A stretch of 64,000 nucleotides of DNA from Neisseria sp. MVDL19-042950 (GTDB lineage: Bacteria; Pseudomonadota; Gammaproteobacteria; Burkholderiales; Neisseriaceae): assembly GCF_030504625.1 (NCBI RefSeq), contig NZ_JAUKWH010000001.1, forward strand, positions 186,001 through 250,000, given 5' to 3'. The notes beneath the pieces were generated by a model. That model saw only the letters and a list, made by a program, of their open reading frames with translations. It was not told the origin of the DNA and ran no database searches. Positions within the stretch are counted from its first letter, which is position 1; each line of letters opens with the position of its first letter. A program made the position numbers and the translations under genes. Below, one piece after another: positions 11,167 through 20,379 of the stretch.

Positions 11167-11324
11167 TATAGCAAATAAATATATTTTTAATACAAGGCAA
11201 TAAGTTGCAGGCCGGCGGTACAAATGGTACGGAACCGGTTCTGTTGCTGCGGCGGCTTACTGAATCGTTCTCTTTGGGCTGGGGCGCAGCAACGCCGTAG
11301 CAAAATTCAAGTTTGTTTGCTATA
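11167..11324 (+). mobile_element. Correia-like miniature element (long form, about 158 bp)
   Basis: The ends are imperfect inverted repeats: TATAGCAAATAAA (11167) and TTTGTTTGCTATA (11312-11324), starting in TA as in Correia elements. The interior follows the known Correia core in order: ATACAAGGC, a GCAG segment, GGTACAAATGGTACGGAACCG, GAATCGTTCTCTTTG and CAACGCCGTAG. The TIR sequence differs from the pathogen form (TATAGTGGATTAA). Length matches the full-size class of these elements. Confidence 0.85.
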
Positions 11325-11328
11325 TAAT
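11323..11328 (+). promoter_or_regulatory. TATAAT box at the right end of the Correia-like element
   Basis: TATAAT is formed by the terminal TATA of the element and flanking DNA. Correia ends are known to create promoters this way. The next gene starts 29 bases later. No good -35 was found, so this is a suggestion only. Confidence 0.4.
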
Positions 11329-11356
11329 CCAAGTTTATTTTCAGACGGCATCCATC

Positions 11357-11647
11357 ATGAATCAAGAACTGCTCGGTATTATTTTTCTGCCTGCGGGCAT
11401 CATCAGCATGTGCATGGCAGGGCTGTGGCAGATGTATGTGATGATGACTGAAAGTTATACGCTCAACCGTTATAAAGACAAACAACTGGTATGGGTGGTG
11501 GCGGCTTTGTTTTTCAGTTTCAGTCTGGCCGTATATTGGTTGTGCCCCAATGCCCGTAAGAAAGGGCTGCTATTTGCATTGCTCGGAATAGGCGGCGTAG
11601 TGATGTATGTATTGGGAAAGCAATGGTTGCCGTTTGCCGCAAAATGA
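11357..11647 (+). CDS. Small integral membrane protein
   Basis: A 96-residue protein with about three hydrophobic segments: residues 5-28, 44-63 and 70-88. Basic linkers NRYKDKQ and NARKKG suggest cytoplasmic loops. I recognise no family. It sits between a Correia-like element 32 bases upstream and a DUS-pair terminator 13 bases downstream, so it is a single-gene unit. A reverse AT-form DUS (TTTTCAGACGGCAT) lies directly before the start, leaving no clear ribosome site. Confidence 0.7.
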   Translation: MNQELLGIIFLPAGIISMCMAGLWQMYVMMTESYTLNRYKDKQLVWVVAALFFSFSLAVYWLCPNARKKGLLFALLGIGGVVMYVLGKQWLPFAAK

Positions 11648-11660
11648 TGATGCTTGTTTG

Positions 11661-11691
11661 GAGGCCGTCTGAAAAGTTTTCAGACGGCCTC
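11661..11691 (+). terminator. Inverted DUS pair terminator
   Basis: GAGGCCGTCTGAAAA and TTTTCAGACGGCCTC face each other around a single G. It ends the small membrane protein gene. Confidence 0.75.
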
Positions 11692-12116
11692 TTGCATGCA
11701 ATATTCGGGCAGGCGGCTTGATGCAGGCTGAAATCCGCCGCTCGGCATGGGTTCGGTTTTCACGGCCTTAGCGGGAGAAAGGCGAGGCCGGCGGGTAACG
11801 GATGTAGTCTGCTGTAACTCACAAAAGGCCGTCTGAAAGCATTTGTTGCCAAAACAATGCCGGTTTGAAAATAACTCCGCATTATTATTGCTTTCAGACG
11901 GCCTCATATTCAATAGCGGCAGCTTTTCCGTTAACATTTGCAATAGCCTTTGATTTGATTAAGGTTAAAGTATAAAAACGGTTGTCCGGCGGCGCGCAAA
12001 TGATGCAAGACGCGGTAATTTAAACTATACTGCTTCCGTTTGACCAAACAATCGGATTATGGCGTTTCGCCTTTGTGGAGAAGCTCCTGTCATCAACAAC
12101 TATAGAGGACGATTTC
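11692..12116. other. Intergenic region upstream of sucC
   Basis: No convincing gene. It has a DUS at about 11824 and a reverse DUS at about 11890, some 60 bases apart. A TATACT at 12026-12031 could be a -10 element for sucCD, with only a weak -35 upstream. The long spacer suggests an independent, possibly regulated, promoter for succinyl-CoA synthetase. Confidence 0.4.
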
Positions 12117-13283
12117 ATGAACTTACATGAGTATCAGGCAAAAGAACTGCTGGCGAGCTACGGTTTGCCCGTGCAAGGCGGTATTTTGGCAGCCAGCGGC
12201 GAAGAAGCTGCGGCGGCTTACGACAAATTAGGCGGCAAATTCGCCGTAGTCAAAGCCCAAGTTCATGCCGGCGGCCGCGGAAAAGCGGGCGGTGTGAAAG
12301 TGGTAAAAAGCCGTGAAGAAGCAAAAGAAGTAGCCGAAAGCCTGATCGGTGCCCATTTGGTTACTTATCAAACCGATGCCAACGGCCAGCCCGTAAACAG
12401 CGTTTTGGTTTGCGAAGATATGTACCCCGTGCAAACCGAACTGTATCTGGGCGCAGTGGTCGACCGTTCTACCCGCCGCGTAACCTTCATGGCTTCGACC
12501 GAAGGCGGCGTGGAAATTGAAAAAGTAGCCGAAGAAACGCCTGAAAAAATCTTCAAAGTAACCGTTGATCCGCTGATTGGCCTGCAACCGTGCCAAGCGC
12601 GCGAAGTAGCGTTCCAATTGGGCTTGAAAGACAAGCAAATCAACGAGTTCGTCAAATTGATGACCGGTGCCTACAAAGCCTTTATCGAAAACGATTTTGC
12701 CTTGTTTGAAGTGAACCCGCTGGCGGTGCGCGAAAACGGCGATTTGGCCTGCGTGGACGGCAAAATCGGTATCGACAGCAACGCGCTGTACCGTCTGCCC
12801 AAAATCGCCGCCCTGCGCGACAAATCGCAAGAAAACGAACGTGAATTGAAAGCCTCCGAATTCGACTTGAACTATGTGGCCTTGGAAGGCAACATCGGCT
12901 GTATGGTAAACGGCGCAGGCTTGGCGATGGCCACTATGGACATCATCAAATTGAAAGGCGGCCAGCCGGCGAACTTCCTCGACGTAGGCGGCGGCGCGAC
13001 CAAAGAGCGCGTAGTAGAAGCCTTCAAACTGATTTTGGAAGACAAATCGGTGCAAGGCGTGCTGATCAACATCTTCGGCGGCATTGTGCGCTGCGACATG
13101 ATTGCTGAAGCGATTGTGGCCGCCGTAAAAGAAGTGAACGTAACCGTTCCCGTGGTGGTTCGTTTGGAAGGCAACAACGCCGAACTGGGTGCTAAAATCC
13201 TGAACGAATCAGGTCTGAAACTGACTTCTGCCGACGGCTTGAATGACGCAGCCGAAAAAATCGTTGCAGCCGTAAAAGCCTAA
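12117..13283 (+). CDS. sucC: Succinyl-CoA synthetase subunit beta
   Basis: A 388-residue ATP-grasp subunit that binds nucleotide and succinate and, with SucD, converts succinyl-CoA to succinate with formation of ATP or GTP. It opens with [12 protein letters not shown], the family's constant N-terminus, which fixes the start at 12117 (a further upstream in-frame ATG at 12075 is not supported); GAGGAC precedes it. Visible: [17 protein letters not shown] of the ATP-grasp fold, EVNPLA (Mg/ATP site), and [11 protein letters not shown] in the C-terminal domain. sucD starts 10 bases after the stop. Confidence 0.98.
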   Translation: MNLHEYQAKELLASYGLPVQGGILAASGEEAAAAYDKLGGKFAVVKAQVHAGGRGKAGGVKVVKSREEAKEVAESLIGAHLVTYQTDANGQPVNSVLVCEDMYPVQTELYLGAVVDRSTRRVTFMASTEGGVEIEKVAEETPEKIFKVTVDPLIGLQPCQAREVAFQLGLKDKQINEFVKLMTGAYKAFIENDFALFEVNPLAVRENGDLACVDGKIGIDSNALYRLPKIAALRDKSQENERELKASEFDLNYVALEGNIGCMVNGAGLAMATMDIIKLKGGQPANFLDVGGGATKERVVEAFKLILEDKSVQGVLINIFGGIVRCDMIAEAIVAAVKEVNVTVPVVVRLEGNNAELGAKILNESGLKLTSADGLNDAAEKIVAAVKA

Positions 13284-13293
13284 GGAGAACACA

Positions 13294-14184
13294 ATGAGCG
13301 TATTGATTAATAAAAACACTAAAGTATTGGTACAGGGTTTTACCGGTAAAAACGGTACTTTCCATTCGGAGCAAGCGATTGCTTACGGCACTAAAGTAGT
13401 GGGCGGCGTTACCCCGGGCAAAGGCGGCCAAACCCATTTGAACCTGCCTGTTTTCAACACCATGAAAGAAGCGGTGAAAGAAACCGGTGCGGATGCTTCT
13501 GTGATTTACGTTCCCGCGCCTTTCGTGTTGGATTCCATAGTAGAAGCCGTTGATTCCGGAGTAGGTTTGGTGGTCGTGATTACCGAAGGCGTGCCGACGC
13601 TGGACATGCTGAAAGCCAAACGTTATCTGGAAACCAACGGTAACGGCACCCGTTTGGTCGGCCCGAACTGCCCCGGCGTGATTACTCCCGGCGAATGCAA
13701 AATCGGCATTATGCCCGGCCACATCCATCAACCCGGCCGCATCGGTATTATTTCCCGTTCAGGCACGCTGACTTACGAAGCCGTGGCACAAACCACCAAA
13801 CTGGGCTTGGGTCAGTCTACCTGCATCGGTATCGGCGGCGACCCGATTCCGGGCATGAACCAAATCGACGCTTTGAAACTGTTCCAAGACGATCCGGACA
13901 CCGATGCCATCATTATGATCGGCGAAATCGGCGGTACGGCCGAGGAAGAAGCTGCCGAATACATCCAAGGCAACGTAAGCAAACCGGTTGTCGGCTACAT
14001 CGCCGGTGTTACCGCGCCTAAAGGCAAACGTATGGGCCATGCCGGTGCGATTATTTCCGGCGGTAAAGGCACTGCCGAAGAGAAGTTCCGTGCTTTTGAA
14101 AAAGCCGGTATAGCTTACACCCGCAGCCCTGCCGAATTGGGCAGCACCATGCTGGAAGTGTTGAAAGCCAAAGGTTTGGCATAA
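13294..14184 (+). CDS. sucD: Succinyl-CoA synthetase subunit alpha
   Basis: A 296-residue subunit carrying the CoA-binding Rossmann domain and the phosphohistidine. Visible: [15 protein letters not shown] of the CoA site, [29 protein letters not shown], and [17 protein letters not shown] holding the phosphorylated His. AGGAGA precedes the ATG. It forms a two-gene operon with sucC, ended by an inverted DUS pair. Confidence 0.98.
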   Translation: MSVLINKNTKVLVQGFTGKNGTFHSEQAIAYGTKVVGGVTPGKGGQTHLNLPVFNTMKEAVKETGADASVIYVPAPFVLDSIVEAVDSGVGLVVVITEGVPTLDMLKAKRYLETNGNGTRLVGPNCPGVITPGECKIGIMPGHIHQPGRIGIISRSGTLTYEAVAQTTKLGLGQSTCIGIGGDPIPGMNQIDALKLFQDDPDTDAIIMIGEIGGTAEEEAAEYIQGNVSKPVVGYIAGVTAPKGKRMGHAGAIISGGKGTAEEKFRAFEKAGIAYTRSPAELGSTMLEVLKAKGLA

Positions 14185-14199
14185 CGGTTTAAGAGAGCG

Positions 14200-14236
14200 A
14201 AAGGCCGTCTGAAAATGTTTTCAGACGGCCTTTTTA
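14200..14236 (+). terminator. Inverted DUS pair between sucD and leuB (bidirectional)
   Basis: AAAGGCCGTCTGAAAA pairs with TTTTCAGACGGCCTTT (14218-14233) and is followed by TTT. It ends sucCD on the plus strand and can end leuB on the minus strand, since leuB stops at 14251. Confidence 0.9.
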
Positions 14237-14250
14237 TTGTATCCGGATGG

Positions 14251-15321
14251 TTATAAAGCAGCCAAAACAGCATCGCCCATTTCGGAGCAGGAAACGAGTT
14301 TGCAGCCTTCTTCAAAAATATCGCCGGTGCGGAAACCTTGTTCCAGCACTTTTTGTACGGCATTCTCAATACGTTTGGCATTCGCTTCGTTGCTCAAGCT
14401 GTAACGCACCAGCATTGCCAGCGAAAGAATGGTTGCCAGCGGATTGGCCTTGTTTTGACCTGCGATATCGGGGGCGGAACCGTGCGAGGGTTCGTATAAG
14501 CCTTTGCCGGTTTCGTTTAAAGATGCAGACGGCAGCATACCAATGGAGCCGGTCAACATCGATGCTTGATCGCTCAGAATATCGCCGAAAATATTGCCGG
14601 TGGCGATCACGTCAAACTGTTTCGGTGCGCGCACAAGCTGCATGGCGGCGTTGTCGACATACATATGCGAAAGCTCCACATCGGGATAATCTTTTGCCGT
14701 TTCGGTAAAGATTTCTTTCCACAGTTCGGTGGTTTCCAGTACGTTGGCTTTATCGACCGAGCACAATTTTTTATTGCGTTTTTGTGCGGCTTCAAACGAC
14801 ACTTTGGCGATGCGGCGGATTTCGCTTTCACTGTATTTCATGGTGTTGAAGCCTTCGCGCTCGCCGTTTTCCAGTGTGCGGATGCCGCGCGGTTCGCCGA
14901 AATAGATATCGCCGGTGAGTTCGCGCACAATCAGAATATCCAAGCTGGAAACCACTTCGGGTTTGAGCGTGGAAGCGTTGGCCAATTCTTTATACAGAAT
15001 GGCGGGGCGCAGATTGGCAAACAGGTTTAAATCTTTGCGGATGGCCAACAAACCGCGCTCGGGGCGGAGCGGACGGTCGAGATTGTCGTATTGCGGGCCG
15101 CCGACTGCGCCGAGCAATACGGCATCGGCTTCGCGGCAAAGCTTTTGCGTGAATTCGGGATAAGGATGGCCGTATTCATCGTAAGCGGCGCCACCGAGCG
15201 GGGCGTATTGGTATTGGACATCGAGGCCGTCTGAAATTAATTTATCTAACACGCGCACGGCTTGGGCGATAATTTCCGGGCCGATACCGTCGCCGGGGAG
15301 AATGGCGATTTGTTTGGTCAT
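14251..15321 (-). CDS. leuB: 3-isopropylmalate dehydrogenase
   Basis: A 356-residue NAD-dependent beta-decarboxylating dehydrogenase of leucine synthesis. Visible: [11 protein letters not shown] near the N-terminus, [19 protein letters not shown], the substrate-binding [14 protein letters not shown] loop, and [19 protein letters not shown] for NAD binding. AAGGAAAG precedes the ATG. No other leu gene lies within the window. Confidence 0.97.
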   Translation of the reverse strand: MTKQIAILPGDGIGPEIIAQAVRVLDKLISDGLDVQYQYAPLGGAAYDEYGHPYPEFTQKLCREADAVLLGAVGGPQYDNLDRPLRPERGLLAIRKDLNLFANLRPAILYKELANASTLKPEVVSSLDILIVRELTGDIYFGEPRGIRTLENGEREGFNTMKYSESEIRRIAKVSFEAAQKRNKKLCSVDKANVLETTELWKEIFTETAKDYPDVELSHMYVDNAAMQLVRAPKQFDVIATGNIFGDILSDQASMLTGSIGMLPSASLNETGKGLYEPSHGSAPDIAGQNKANPLATILSLAMLVRYSLSNEANAKRIENAVQKVLEQGFRTGDIFEEGCKLVSCSEMGDAVLAAL

Positions 15322-15645
15322 TTTTCAGCTTTCCTTTATAGAAACAATATGATTTATTGAGGGTGGATCAGATTGACTTTATTATTTCCTAACCGGATAG
15401 GGTTTTGATGAAACCAAACAGGTTTCTTTTGTTTTTATTTGCTTGTTTTTTTGAAAGGGTTCAAGTTGTTTACACCGGTTCGGTCGAACGGCTTTCGTTT
15501 GGGCGAAGTATCGGGAATCTCGCCGCTTTACTGTATTTCTTAGATATTCGCGGGGCTTTCAAAAACATTTTAGACCGGACGTTTATGCAAAAACGAAAAG
15601 TGTAAACAACATTGGAATTCTTTAAACCTTTTATTCTTCAGCCTT
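15322..15645. other. Intergenic region between leuB and ppx
   Basis: About 320 bases without DUS or clear repeats. A plus-strand open frame of 66 codons (15405-15605) has no ribosome site and looks accidental. It must contain the leuB promoter; I cannot place it confidently. Confidence 0.4.
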
Positions 15646-17154
15646 TTACTGGGGCTGCACATTAAACGGCATATTGATTTTTTGCCATTGTTCACTTTCA
15701 TACTCCAACGCACCGTCAATCAGCGGATGTTCGTCAAGCCAGTTTTGGCTGATGCGCAAGGTAAAGGCTTTGCCGTTGTCGTTGGAACGTAGCTGGGTAA
15801 ATTGTGGTAACTCCAACGGCAGGCGGGAGCGGCAGAATAGGGCGGCAAGCCGCAGCGAGAGAATGGCAAACCACATCATATGGTCGTTGCCGACCAGATC
15901 GACCATTTTGCGTAAATCACCGCGATGGCCGAATACCAACAGGGAAAGAATATTTTGTTCTTTACGGGAAAAGCCGGGCATATCGGCATTTTCGAGAATA
16001 TAGGCGGAATGTTTGTGGTAGCCGGTGTGGGCGATATTAATGCCGATTTCGTGAAGCAATCCCGCCCAGTTGATGTATTGCTGCCAGTAGGCCAGCTCTT
16101 GTACCGGCGTATTGTGGGCGAGGCAGAGGCTTTCCATGAATTTTTGTGCCGTTTCCGATATACGTTTGGCCTGATTGCGGCTGACGTGATAGCGAAGCTG
16201 GAATTCCGCCGTAGTTTGGTCGCGCATGTCTTCATTGAGTTGGCGGCCGATAAAGTCGTAAAACACACCGTCGCGCAAAGCCGCGTTGGTTACCATCATT
16301 TTTTGAATTTCCAACTCTTCAAACGCCGCCATCATCACCGCCAGACCGCCTGCAAAAACTTCTACGCGGTCGGGTTTCAAACCTTCGAGTTTGGCTTTTC
16401 TGGTGCCTCCGGCACTAATGATTTTATCGGCTATTTTTTTCATGCCCGCATAGGTAATATCGGCTTCCTGCGGGTTTTCGGCAGCGAGCACATCACGAAT
16501 GGATTTGGCGGAACCCGAAGTGCCAACGGCAAAATCCCAACCGTTTCGTTTCATCAATTTACTGATGCGCTGGATTTCATTACGTGCAGCAGTAATTGCG
16601 GCTTGAAAATCTTTCTGGCTGATTTTGCTTTGAAAAAACCGCATGCTGTATGTTACGCATCCCAAAGGCAGGCTTTCGGTAAGCGTGGGCTGCAAGTCCG
16701 AACCGATAACGAATTCGGTTGAACCGCCGCCGATGTCGATAACCAGCATTTTATCGCCGTTAGGCGGCAACGTATGAACTACGCCGGTGTAGATCAAGCG
16801 TGCTTCTTCACGTCCGGCGATAACTTCGATGGGAAAGCCTAAGGCAGCTTCGGCTTTAGGAATAAATGTGCCAATATTTTTGGCTACACGGAAAGTGTTG
16901 GTTGCCACTACCCTGACTTGTTCGGGGCTGAATCCTTTTAACCGTTCGCCGAATTTGGCCAAACATTCCAGTGCACGTTCCTGAGATTCTTCGCTGAGAT
17001 GTTTCTGATTATCCAAGCCGGCGGCAAAACGCACCATTTGTTTAAAAGAATCAATAATTTTTAATTGTCCATTATGGTTTTCACAAATTTGCAGCCGGAA
17101 GCTATTGGAACCTAAATCGACAGAGGCAAGCACGTTGGAAGCTATGTTGGTCAT
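15646..17154 (-). CDS. ppx: Exopolyphosphatase
   Basis: A 502-residue Ppx/GppA phosphatase that releases orthophosphate from polyphosphate ends, or pppGpp gamma-phosphate. The actin-like ATPase-fold motifs are visible: SVDLGSNSFRLQIC at residues 11-24 and MLVIDIGGGSTEFVIG. The C-terminal half is the HD-like helical domain (HEIGINIAHTGYHKHSAYIL). Length matches the long Ppx class. No ppk gene is adjacent. A close relative is GppA; naming is by overall length and the HD-type C-terminal half. Confidence 0.92.
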   Translation of the reverse strand: MTNIASNVLASVDLGSNSFRLQICENHNGQLKIIDSFKQMVRFAAGLDNQKHLSEESQERALECLAKFGERLKGFSPEQVRVVATNTFRVAKNIGTFIPKAEAALGFPIEVIAGREEARLIYTGVVHTLPPNGDKMLVIDIGGGSTEFVIGSDLQPTLTESLPLGCVTYSMRFFQSKISQKDFQAAITAARNEIQRISKLMKRNGWDFAVGTSGSAKSIRDVLAAENPQEADITYAGMKKIADKIISAGGTRKAKLEGLKPDRVEVFAGGLAVMMAAFEELEIQKMMVTNAALRDGVFYDFIGRQLNEDMRDQTTAEFQLRYHVSRNQAKRISETAQKFMESLCLAHNTPVQELAYWQQYINWAGLLHEIGINIAHTGYHKHSAYILENADMPGFSRKEQNILSLLVFGHRGDLRKMVDLVGNDHMMWFAILSLRLAALFCRSRLPLELPQFTQLRSNDNGKAFTLRISQNWLDEHPLIDGALEYESEQWQKINMPFNVQPQ

Positions 17155-17295
17155 GATGAAGAAGATAACGAATCGAACGAAGCCATCATGTTACCGCGCG
17201 ACGTGAGTACTGTCATCTTTTGCTGTGATTAAGATATTGCCGGTTTATATTGGCAAAATAAAAACCCTTTGTTTTACAAAGGGCTTCTTGAAATT

Positions 17296-17386
17296 TGGCA
17301 GAGAGGAAGGGATTCGAACCCTCGATACGCTATTCACGTATACACGCTTTCCAGGCGTGCGACTTAAACCACTCATCCACCTCTCT
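17296..17386 (-). tRNA. tRNA-Ser(GGA)
   Basis: Read on the minus strand, it runs AGAGAGG ... CCTCTCT plus G and an encoded CCA. The anticodon loop CTGGAAA gives GGA. There is a long variable arm, and the T loop is GGTTCGAATCC. 91 nt with CCA. Confidence 0.97.
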
Positions 17387-17581
17387 AAATCGAATTTAGG
17401 AGTCAAACTGTTTAGTCTTGAAATTATACGGTGTTTTTCATCTTGCGGCAATAAGCGATGTAAAAGGCCGTCTGAAATAGTTTTTTTATGTTTTTAGCTA
17501 TTTCAATAAATGTTTAAAAAAAAACAAATTCAATGGGTGTTTAGAAAACAAAAATCCGGTGATAAACCGGAATATTTTATT

Positions 17582-17668
17582 TGGTGCCCAGGAGAAGACT
17601 CGAACTTCCACACCCGTGAGGATACCAGCACCTGAAGCTGGCGCGTCTACCAATTCCGCCACCTGGGC
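17582..17668 (-). tRNA. tRNA-Leu(CAG), copy 1
   Basis: Minus-strand gene starting GCCCAGGTGGCGG with acceptor partner CCTGGGC, A and encoded CCA. The anticodon stem-loop CCAGC-TTCAGGT-GCTGG gives CAG. It has the class II variable arm of Leu tRNAs. 87 nt. Confidence 0.97.
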
Positions 17669-17714
17669 AATTAAGCAAAAATTGTATTTTTTTAAAGCAA
17701 AGTCAATAAAATAT

Positions 17715-17801
17715 TGGTGCCCAGGAGAAGACTCGAACTTCCACACCCGTGAAGATACCAGCACCTGAAGCTGGCGCGTCTACCAATTCCGCCACCTGGG
17801 C
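17715..17801 (-). tRNA. tRNA-Leu(CAG), copy 2
   Basis: Same length and anticodon as the neighbouring copy; I see a single difference, in the variable arm (GAAG against GAGG on the plus strand). A 46-base spacer separates the two, so they are a tandem duplication, probably cotranscribed from a promoter between this gene and rnr. Confidence 0.97.
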
Positions 17802-17817
17802 TTTGCTTTAATATTTA

Positions 17818-17845
17818 CTTTGCGATAAAGTGTCGCTTCGCAAAG
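17818..17845. other. Dyad between tRNA-Leu and rnr
   Basis: CTTTGCGA and TCGCAAAG are an 8-bp inverted repeat with a 12-base loop. It lies in the short divergent region that must hold the promoters of rnr and of the tRNA cluster. It has no T-run; an operator or 5' structure is possible. Confidence 0.35.
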
Positions 17846-17891
17846 AAAAAAATGCATTATATATTTAAATGAAAGATTGTCAATCATCAAT

Positions 17892-20276
17892 ATGAAGAAA
17901 AATTCTAAGTTATTCAGTTTACGTGAGAAAGACCCTTTTTTGAGCAGGGAACGGCAGCGTTACGAAAATCCTTTGCCAAGTAGGGAGTGGATTACCGAAT
18001 TGTTGGAGCGGGAAGGTGTGCCGCTCCAAATTACCTCATTGGCACAAAAATTATCGATTACCGATAAAGAATACGAGTTTTTTGAACGGCGTATTAAAGC
18101 GATGGCGCGTGACGGCCAAGTATTGATTAACCGCCGTGGCGCAGTATGTGCCGCAGATAAATTGGCCTTGGTAAAATGCCGGGTTGAGGCACATAAGGAC
18201 GGTTTTGGTTTTGCAGTGCCTTTAATTCCGACCGGCAATGGCGATTTTGTGCTGTATGAGCGTCAAATGCGCGGTTTGATGCATGGGGACATTGTTACGG
18301 TGCGCCCTGCGGGTATCGATCGCAGAGGGCGGCGTGAAGGCCAGGTTTTGGATATTGTCGAGCGGGCGCAGAAAGAGGTGGTAGGGCGGTTTTATGTGGA
18401 GCGCGGTATTGCGATCTTGGAGCCTGAAGACCAGCGGCTGATTCAAAGTATTGTGCTTGAACCTGATAGTTTGACGGCATTTCAGCCTGAGCAAGGGCAG
18501 GTTGTGGTGGCGGAAATTGAAAGTTACCCGGACGGGCATCGCCCTGCGGTCGCTAAATTGATCGAAGTGTTGGGTAACTATGCCGACAGCGGCATGGAAA
18601 TCGAAATTGCCGTGCGCAAACATCATTTGCCGCATGAATTTAGCGAAGCATGCCAAAAAGCAGCCCGGAAAATTCCGGATCATGTACAAGAGCGTGATTT
18701 GGAAGGACGGGTGGATTTGCGCGAATTGCCGTTGGTAACCATAGACGGAGAAACGGCACGTGATTTCGATGATGCGGTTTATGCGGAAAAAATCGGCCGC
18801 AATTATCGTTTGGTGGTGGCGATTGCAGACGTTAGCCATTATGTTCGTCCGGATGATCCGATTGATGTTGATGCGGAAGAGCGTGCGACCAGTGTTTATT
18901 TCCCGCGCCGTGTCATTCCGATGCTTCCCGAAAGTTTGTCCAACGGTATTTGTTCGTTGAATCCCGATGTCGAGCGCTTGTGTATGGTGTGCGATATGGT
19001 AATTACTTATGCGGGGAATATAAAAGAATATAAGTTTTATCCCGCAGTAATGCGTTCGCAAGCACGTTTGACTTACACCCAAGTATGGGACTGGATAGAA
19101 AAAGGCGGCGATTACCCGCACAAACAGCAAATCGATACTTTATATAAGCTGTTTAAAATTCTGCATGCCAAACGTAACCAGCGCGGTGCGGTTGAATTTG
19201 AAAGCACTGAAACGCAGATGATTTTTGATGACAACGGTAAAATCGAGCGGATTGTGCCGGTGGTGCGTAACGATGCGCATAAATTGATTGAAGAGTGCAT
19301 GCTTGCGGCCAATGTGTGTGCGGCGGAGTTTTTATTGAAGCACAAGCATAGGGCATTGTTTCGTAATCATTTGGGCCCGACCATCGAGAAGCTGGCTACT
19401 TTACGCGAGCAGCTCGGTTTGCTCGGTTTGCAGTTGGGAGGAGGAGATCAGCCTGCACCGAAGGATTATGCGCTGCTGGCGGAGCAGTTCAGTCAACGCC
19501 CCGATGCCGAGCTTTTGCAGGTGATGATGTTGCGTTCGATGCAGCAGGCGGTTTATGAACCGAATAACGAAGGCCATTTCGGATTGGCTTATGATGCCTA
19601 TGCCCATTTTACGTCGCCTATCCGCCGTTATCCGGATTTGACCGTTCACCGTGCCATTAAGGCCGTCTTAAAAGGTGAAAAATATGCCCCCAAATCATGG
19701 CAGGCTTTGGGAGTGCATACTTCGTTTTGCGAACGCCGCGCCGATGATGCCAGCCGTGATGTGGAAAATTGGCTGAAAACTTATTATATGCGCGACAAAA
19801 TCGGCGAAGTTTTCAGCGGGCGCATTTCCGGTATGGCCAACTTCGGTATCTTCGTAACGCTTGACGATATCCATATCGAAGGCATGATTCACATCAGTGA
19901 TTTGGGCGAAGATTATTTCAACTACCGGCCCGAACTCATGGCAATGCAGGGCGAGCGCAGCGGTATCCGCTTTAATATGGGCGACCGCGTAACGGTAAAA
20001 GTGGCGCGTGCCGACTTGGATACCAGCAGGATTGATTTGAGCTTGATCAGCGGCGGGGAAGTGCCTGCCAAAAGAGGCAAGAAGAAAAAAGACGCTTCGG
20101 CAACGGTATTTTCGGAGAAAGGTGCCGTTAGAAGATCCCGCAGCAATACGAAAGCATCGGAAACCAAAGCGGTAAGCAGAAAACAGGGAAAATCTGCAAA
20201 AAATGCCCGGAACGAGAAAGCAGTGAAGAGCAAAGCCCGAAGCGGCTCTGCCGGTAAGCGCAGCCGTAAGAAATAA
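17892..20276 (+). CDS. rnr: Ribonuclease R
   Basis: A 794-residue processive 3'-5' exoribonuclease able to degrade structured RNA. Order: N-terminal helix-turn-helix domain (about residues 35-100), two cold-shock domains, the RNB catalytic domain with DGETARDFDDAVY (Mg-binding Asp cluster), an S1 domain around FSGRISGMANFGIFV, and a Lys/Arg/Ser-rich tail of about 80 residues. I place the start at ATG 17892; an in-frame TTG at 17877 lacks a ribosome site. It ends in a strong terminator. Confidence 0.96.
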   Translation: MKKNSKLFSLREKDPFLSRERQRYENPLPSREWITELLEREGVPLQITSLAQKLSITDKEYEFFERRIKAMARDGQVLINRRGAVCAADKLALVKCRVEAHKDGFGFAVPLIPTGNGDFVLYERQMRGLMHGDIVTVRPAGIDRRGRREGQVLDIVERAQKEVVGRFYVERGIAILEPEDQRLIQSIVLEPDSLTAFQPEQGQVVVAEIESYPDGHRPAVAKLIEVLGNYADSGMEIEIAVRKHHLPHEFSEACQKAARKIPDHVQERDLEGRVDLRELPLVTIDGETARDFDDAVYAEKIGRNYRLVVAIADVSHYVRPDDPIDVDAEERATSVYFPRRVIPMLPESLSNGICSLNPDVERLCMVCDMVITYAGNIKEYKFYPAVMRSQARLTYTQVWDWIEKGGDYPHKQQIDTLYKLFKILHAKRNQRGAVEFESTETQMIFDDNGKIERIVPVVRNDAHKLIEECMLAANVCAAEFLLKHKHRALFRNHLGPTIEKLATLREQLGLLGLQLGGGDQPAPKDYALLAEQFSQRPDAELLQVMMLRSMQQAVYEPNNEGHFGLAYDAYAHFTSPIRRYPDLTVHRAIKAVLKGEKYAPKSWQALGVHTSFCERRADDASRDVENWLKTYYMRDKIGEVFSGRISGMANFGIFVTLDDIHIEGMIHISDLGEDYFNYRPELMAMQGERSGIRFNMGDRVTVKVARADLDTSRIDLSLISGGEVPAKRGKKKKDASATVFSEKGAVRRSRSNTKASETKAVSRKQGKSAKNARNEKAVKSKARSGSAGKRSRKK

Positions 20277-20289
20277 AATATAGCCGTAA

Positions 20290-20327
20290 AAAAGCGTTTG
20301 AACTTCATGGGTTCAAACGCTTTTTTT
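20290..20327 (+). terminator. Rho-independent terminator of rnr
   Basis: AAAGCGTTTGAAC pairs with GTTCAAACGCTTT over a 7-base loop, followed by a run of T (20321-20327). Confidence 0.92.
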
Positions 20328-20344
20328 GTATGCGGTTTCATGAA

Positions 20345-20373
20345 AGGCCGTCTGAAAAGTTTTCAGACGGCCT
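20345..20373 (-). terminator. Inverted DUS pair ending the DASS transporter gene
   Basis: AGGCCGTCTGAAAA and TTTTCAGACGGCCT face each other with one base between, directly after the transporter stop codon on the minus strand. Confidence 0.8.
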
Positions 20374-20379
20374 CCGAAG

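Noticed and set aside
11657-11695. Inverted DUS pairs taken as a possible CRISPR-like or phage repeat
   Set aside because: They are uptake sequences in head-to-head pairs at gene ends with no regular spacers.
11680-11943. An 87-codon minus-strand open frame upstream of sucC
   Set aside because: It is built partly from DUS-encoded peptides (RPSES, FQTAF) with no ribosome site or recognisable content.
12228-13055. A long minus-strand open frame opposite sucC, and similar long frames opposite sucA, lpd and rnr
   Set aside because: They are shadows of strongly coding genes caused by codon bias; none has start signals or a family match.
15405-15605. A 66-codon plus-strand open frame between leuB and ppx
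   Set aside because: No ribosome site; hydrophobic start looks signal-like but the rest has no coherent pattern.
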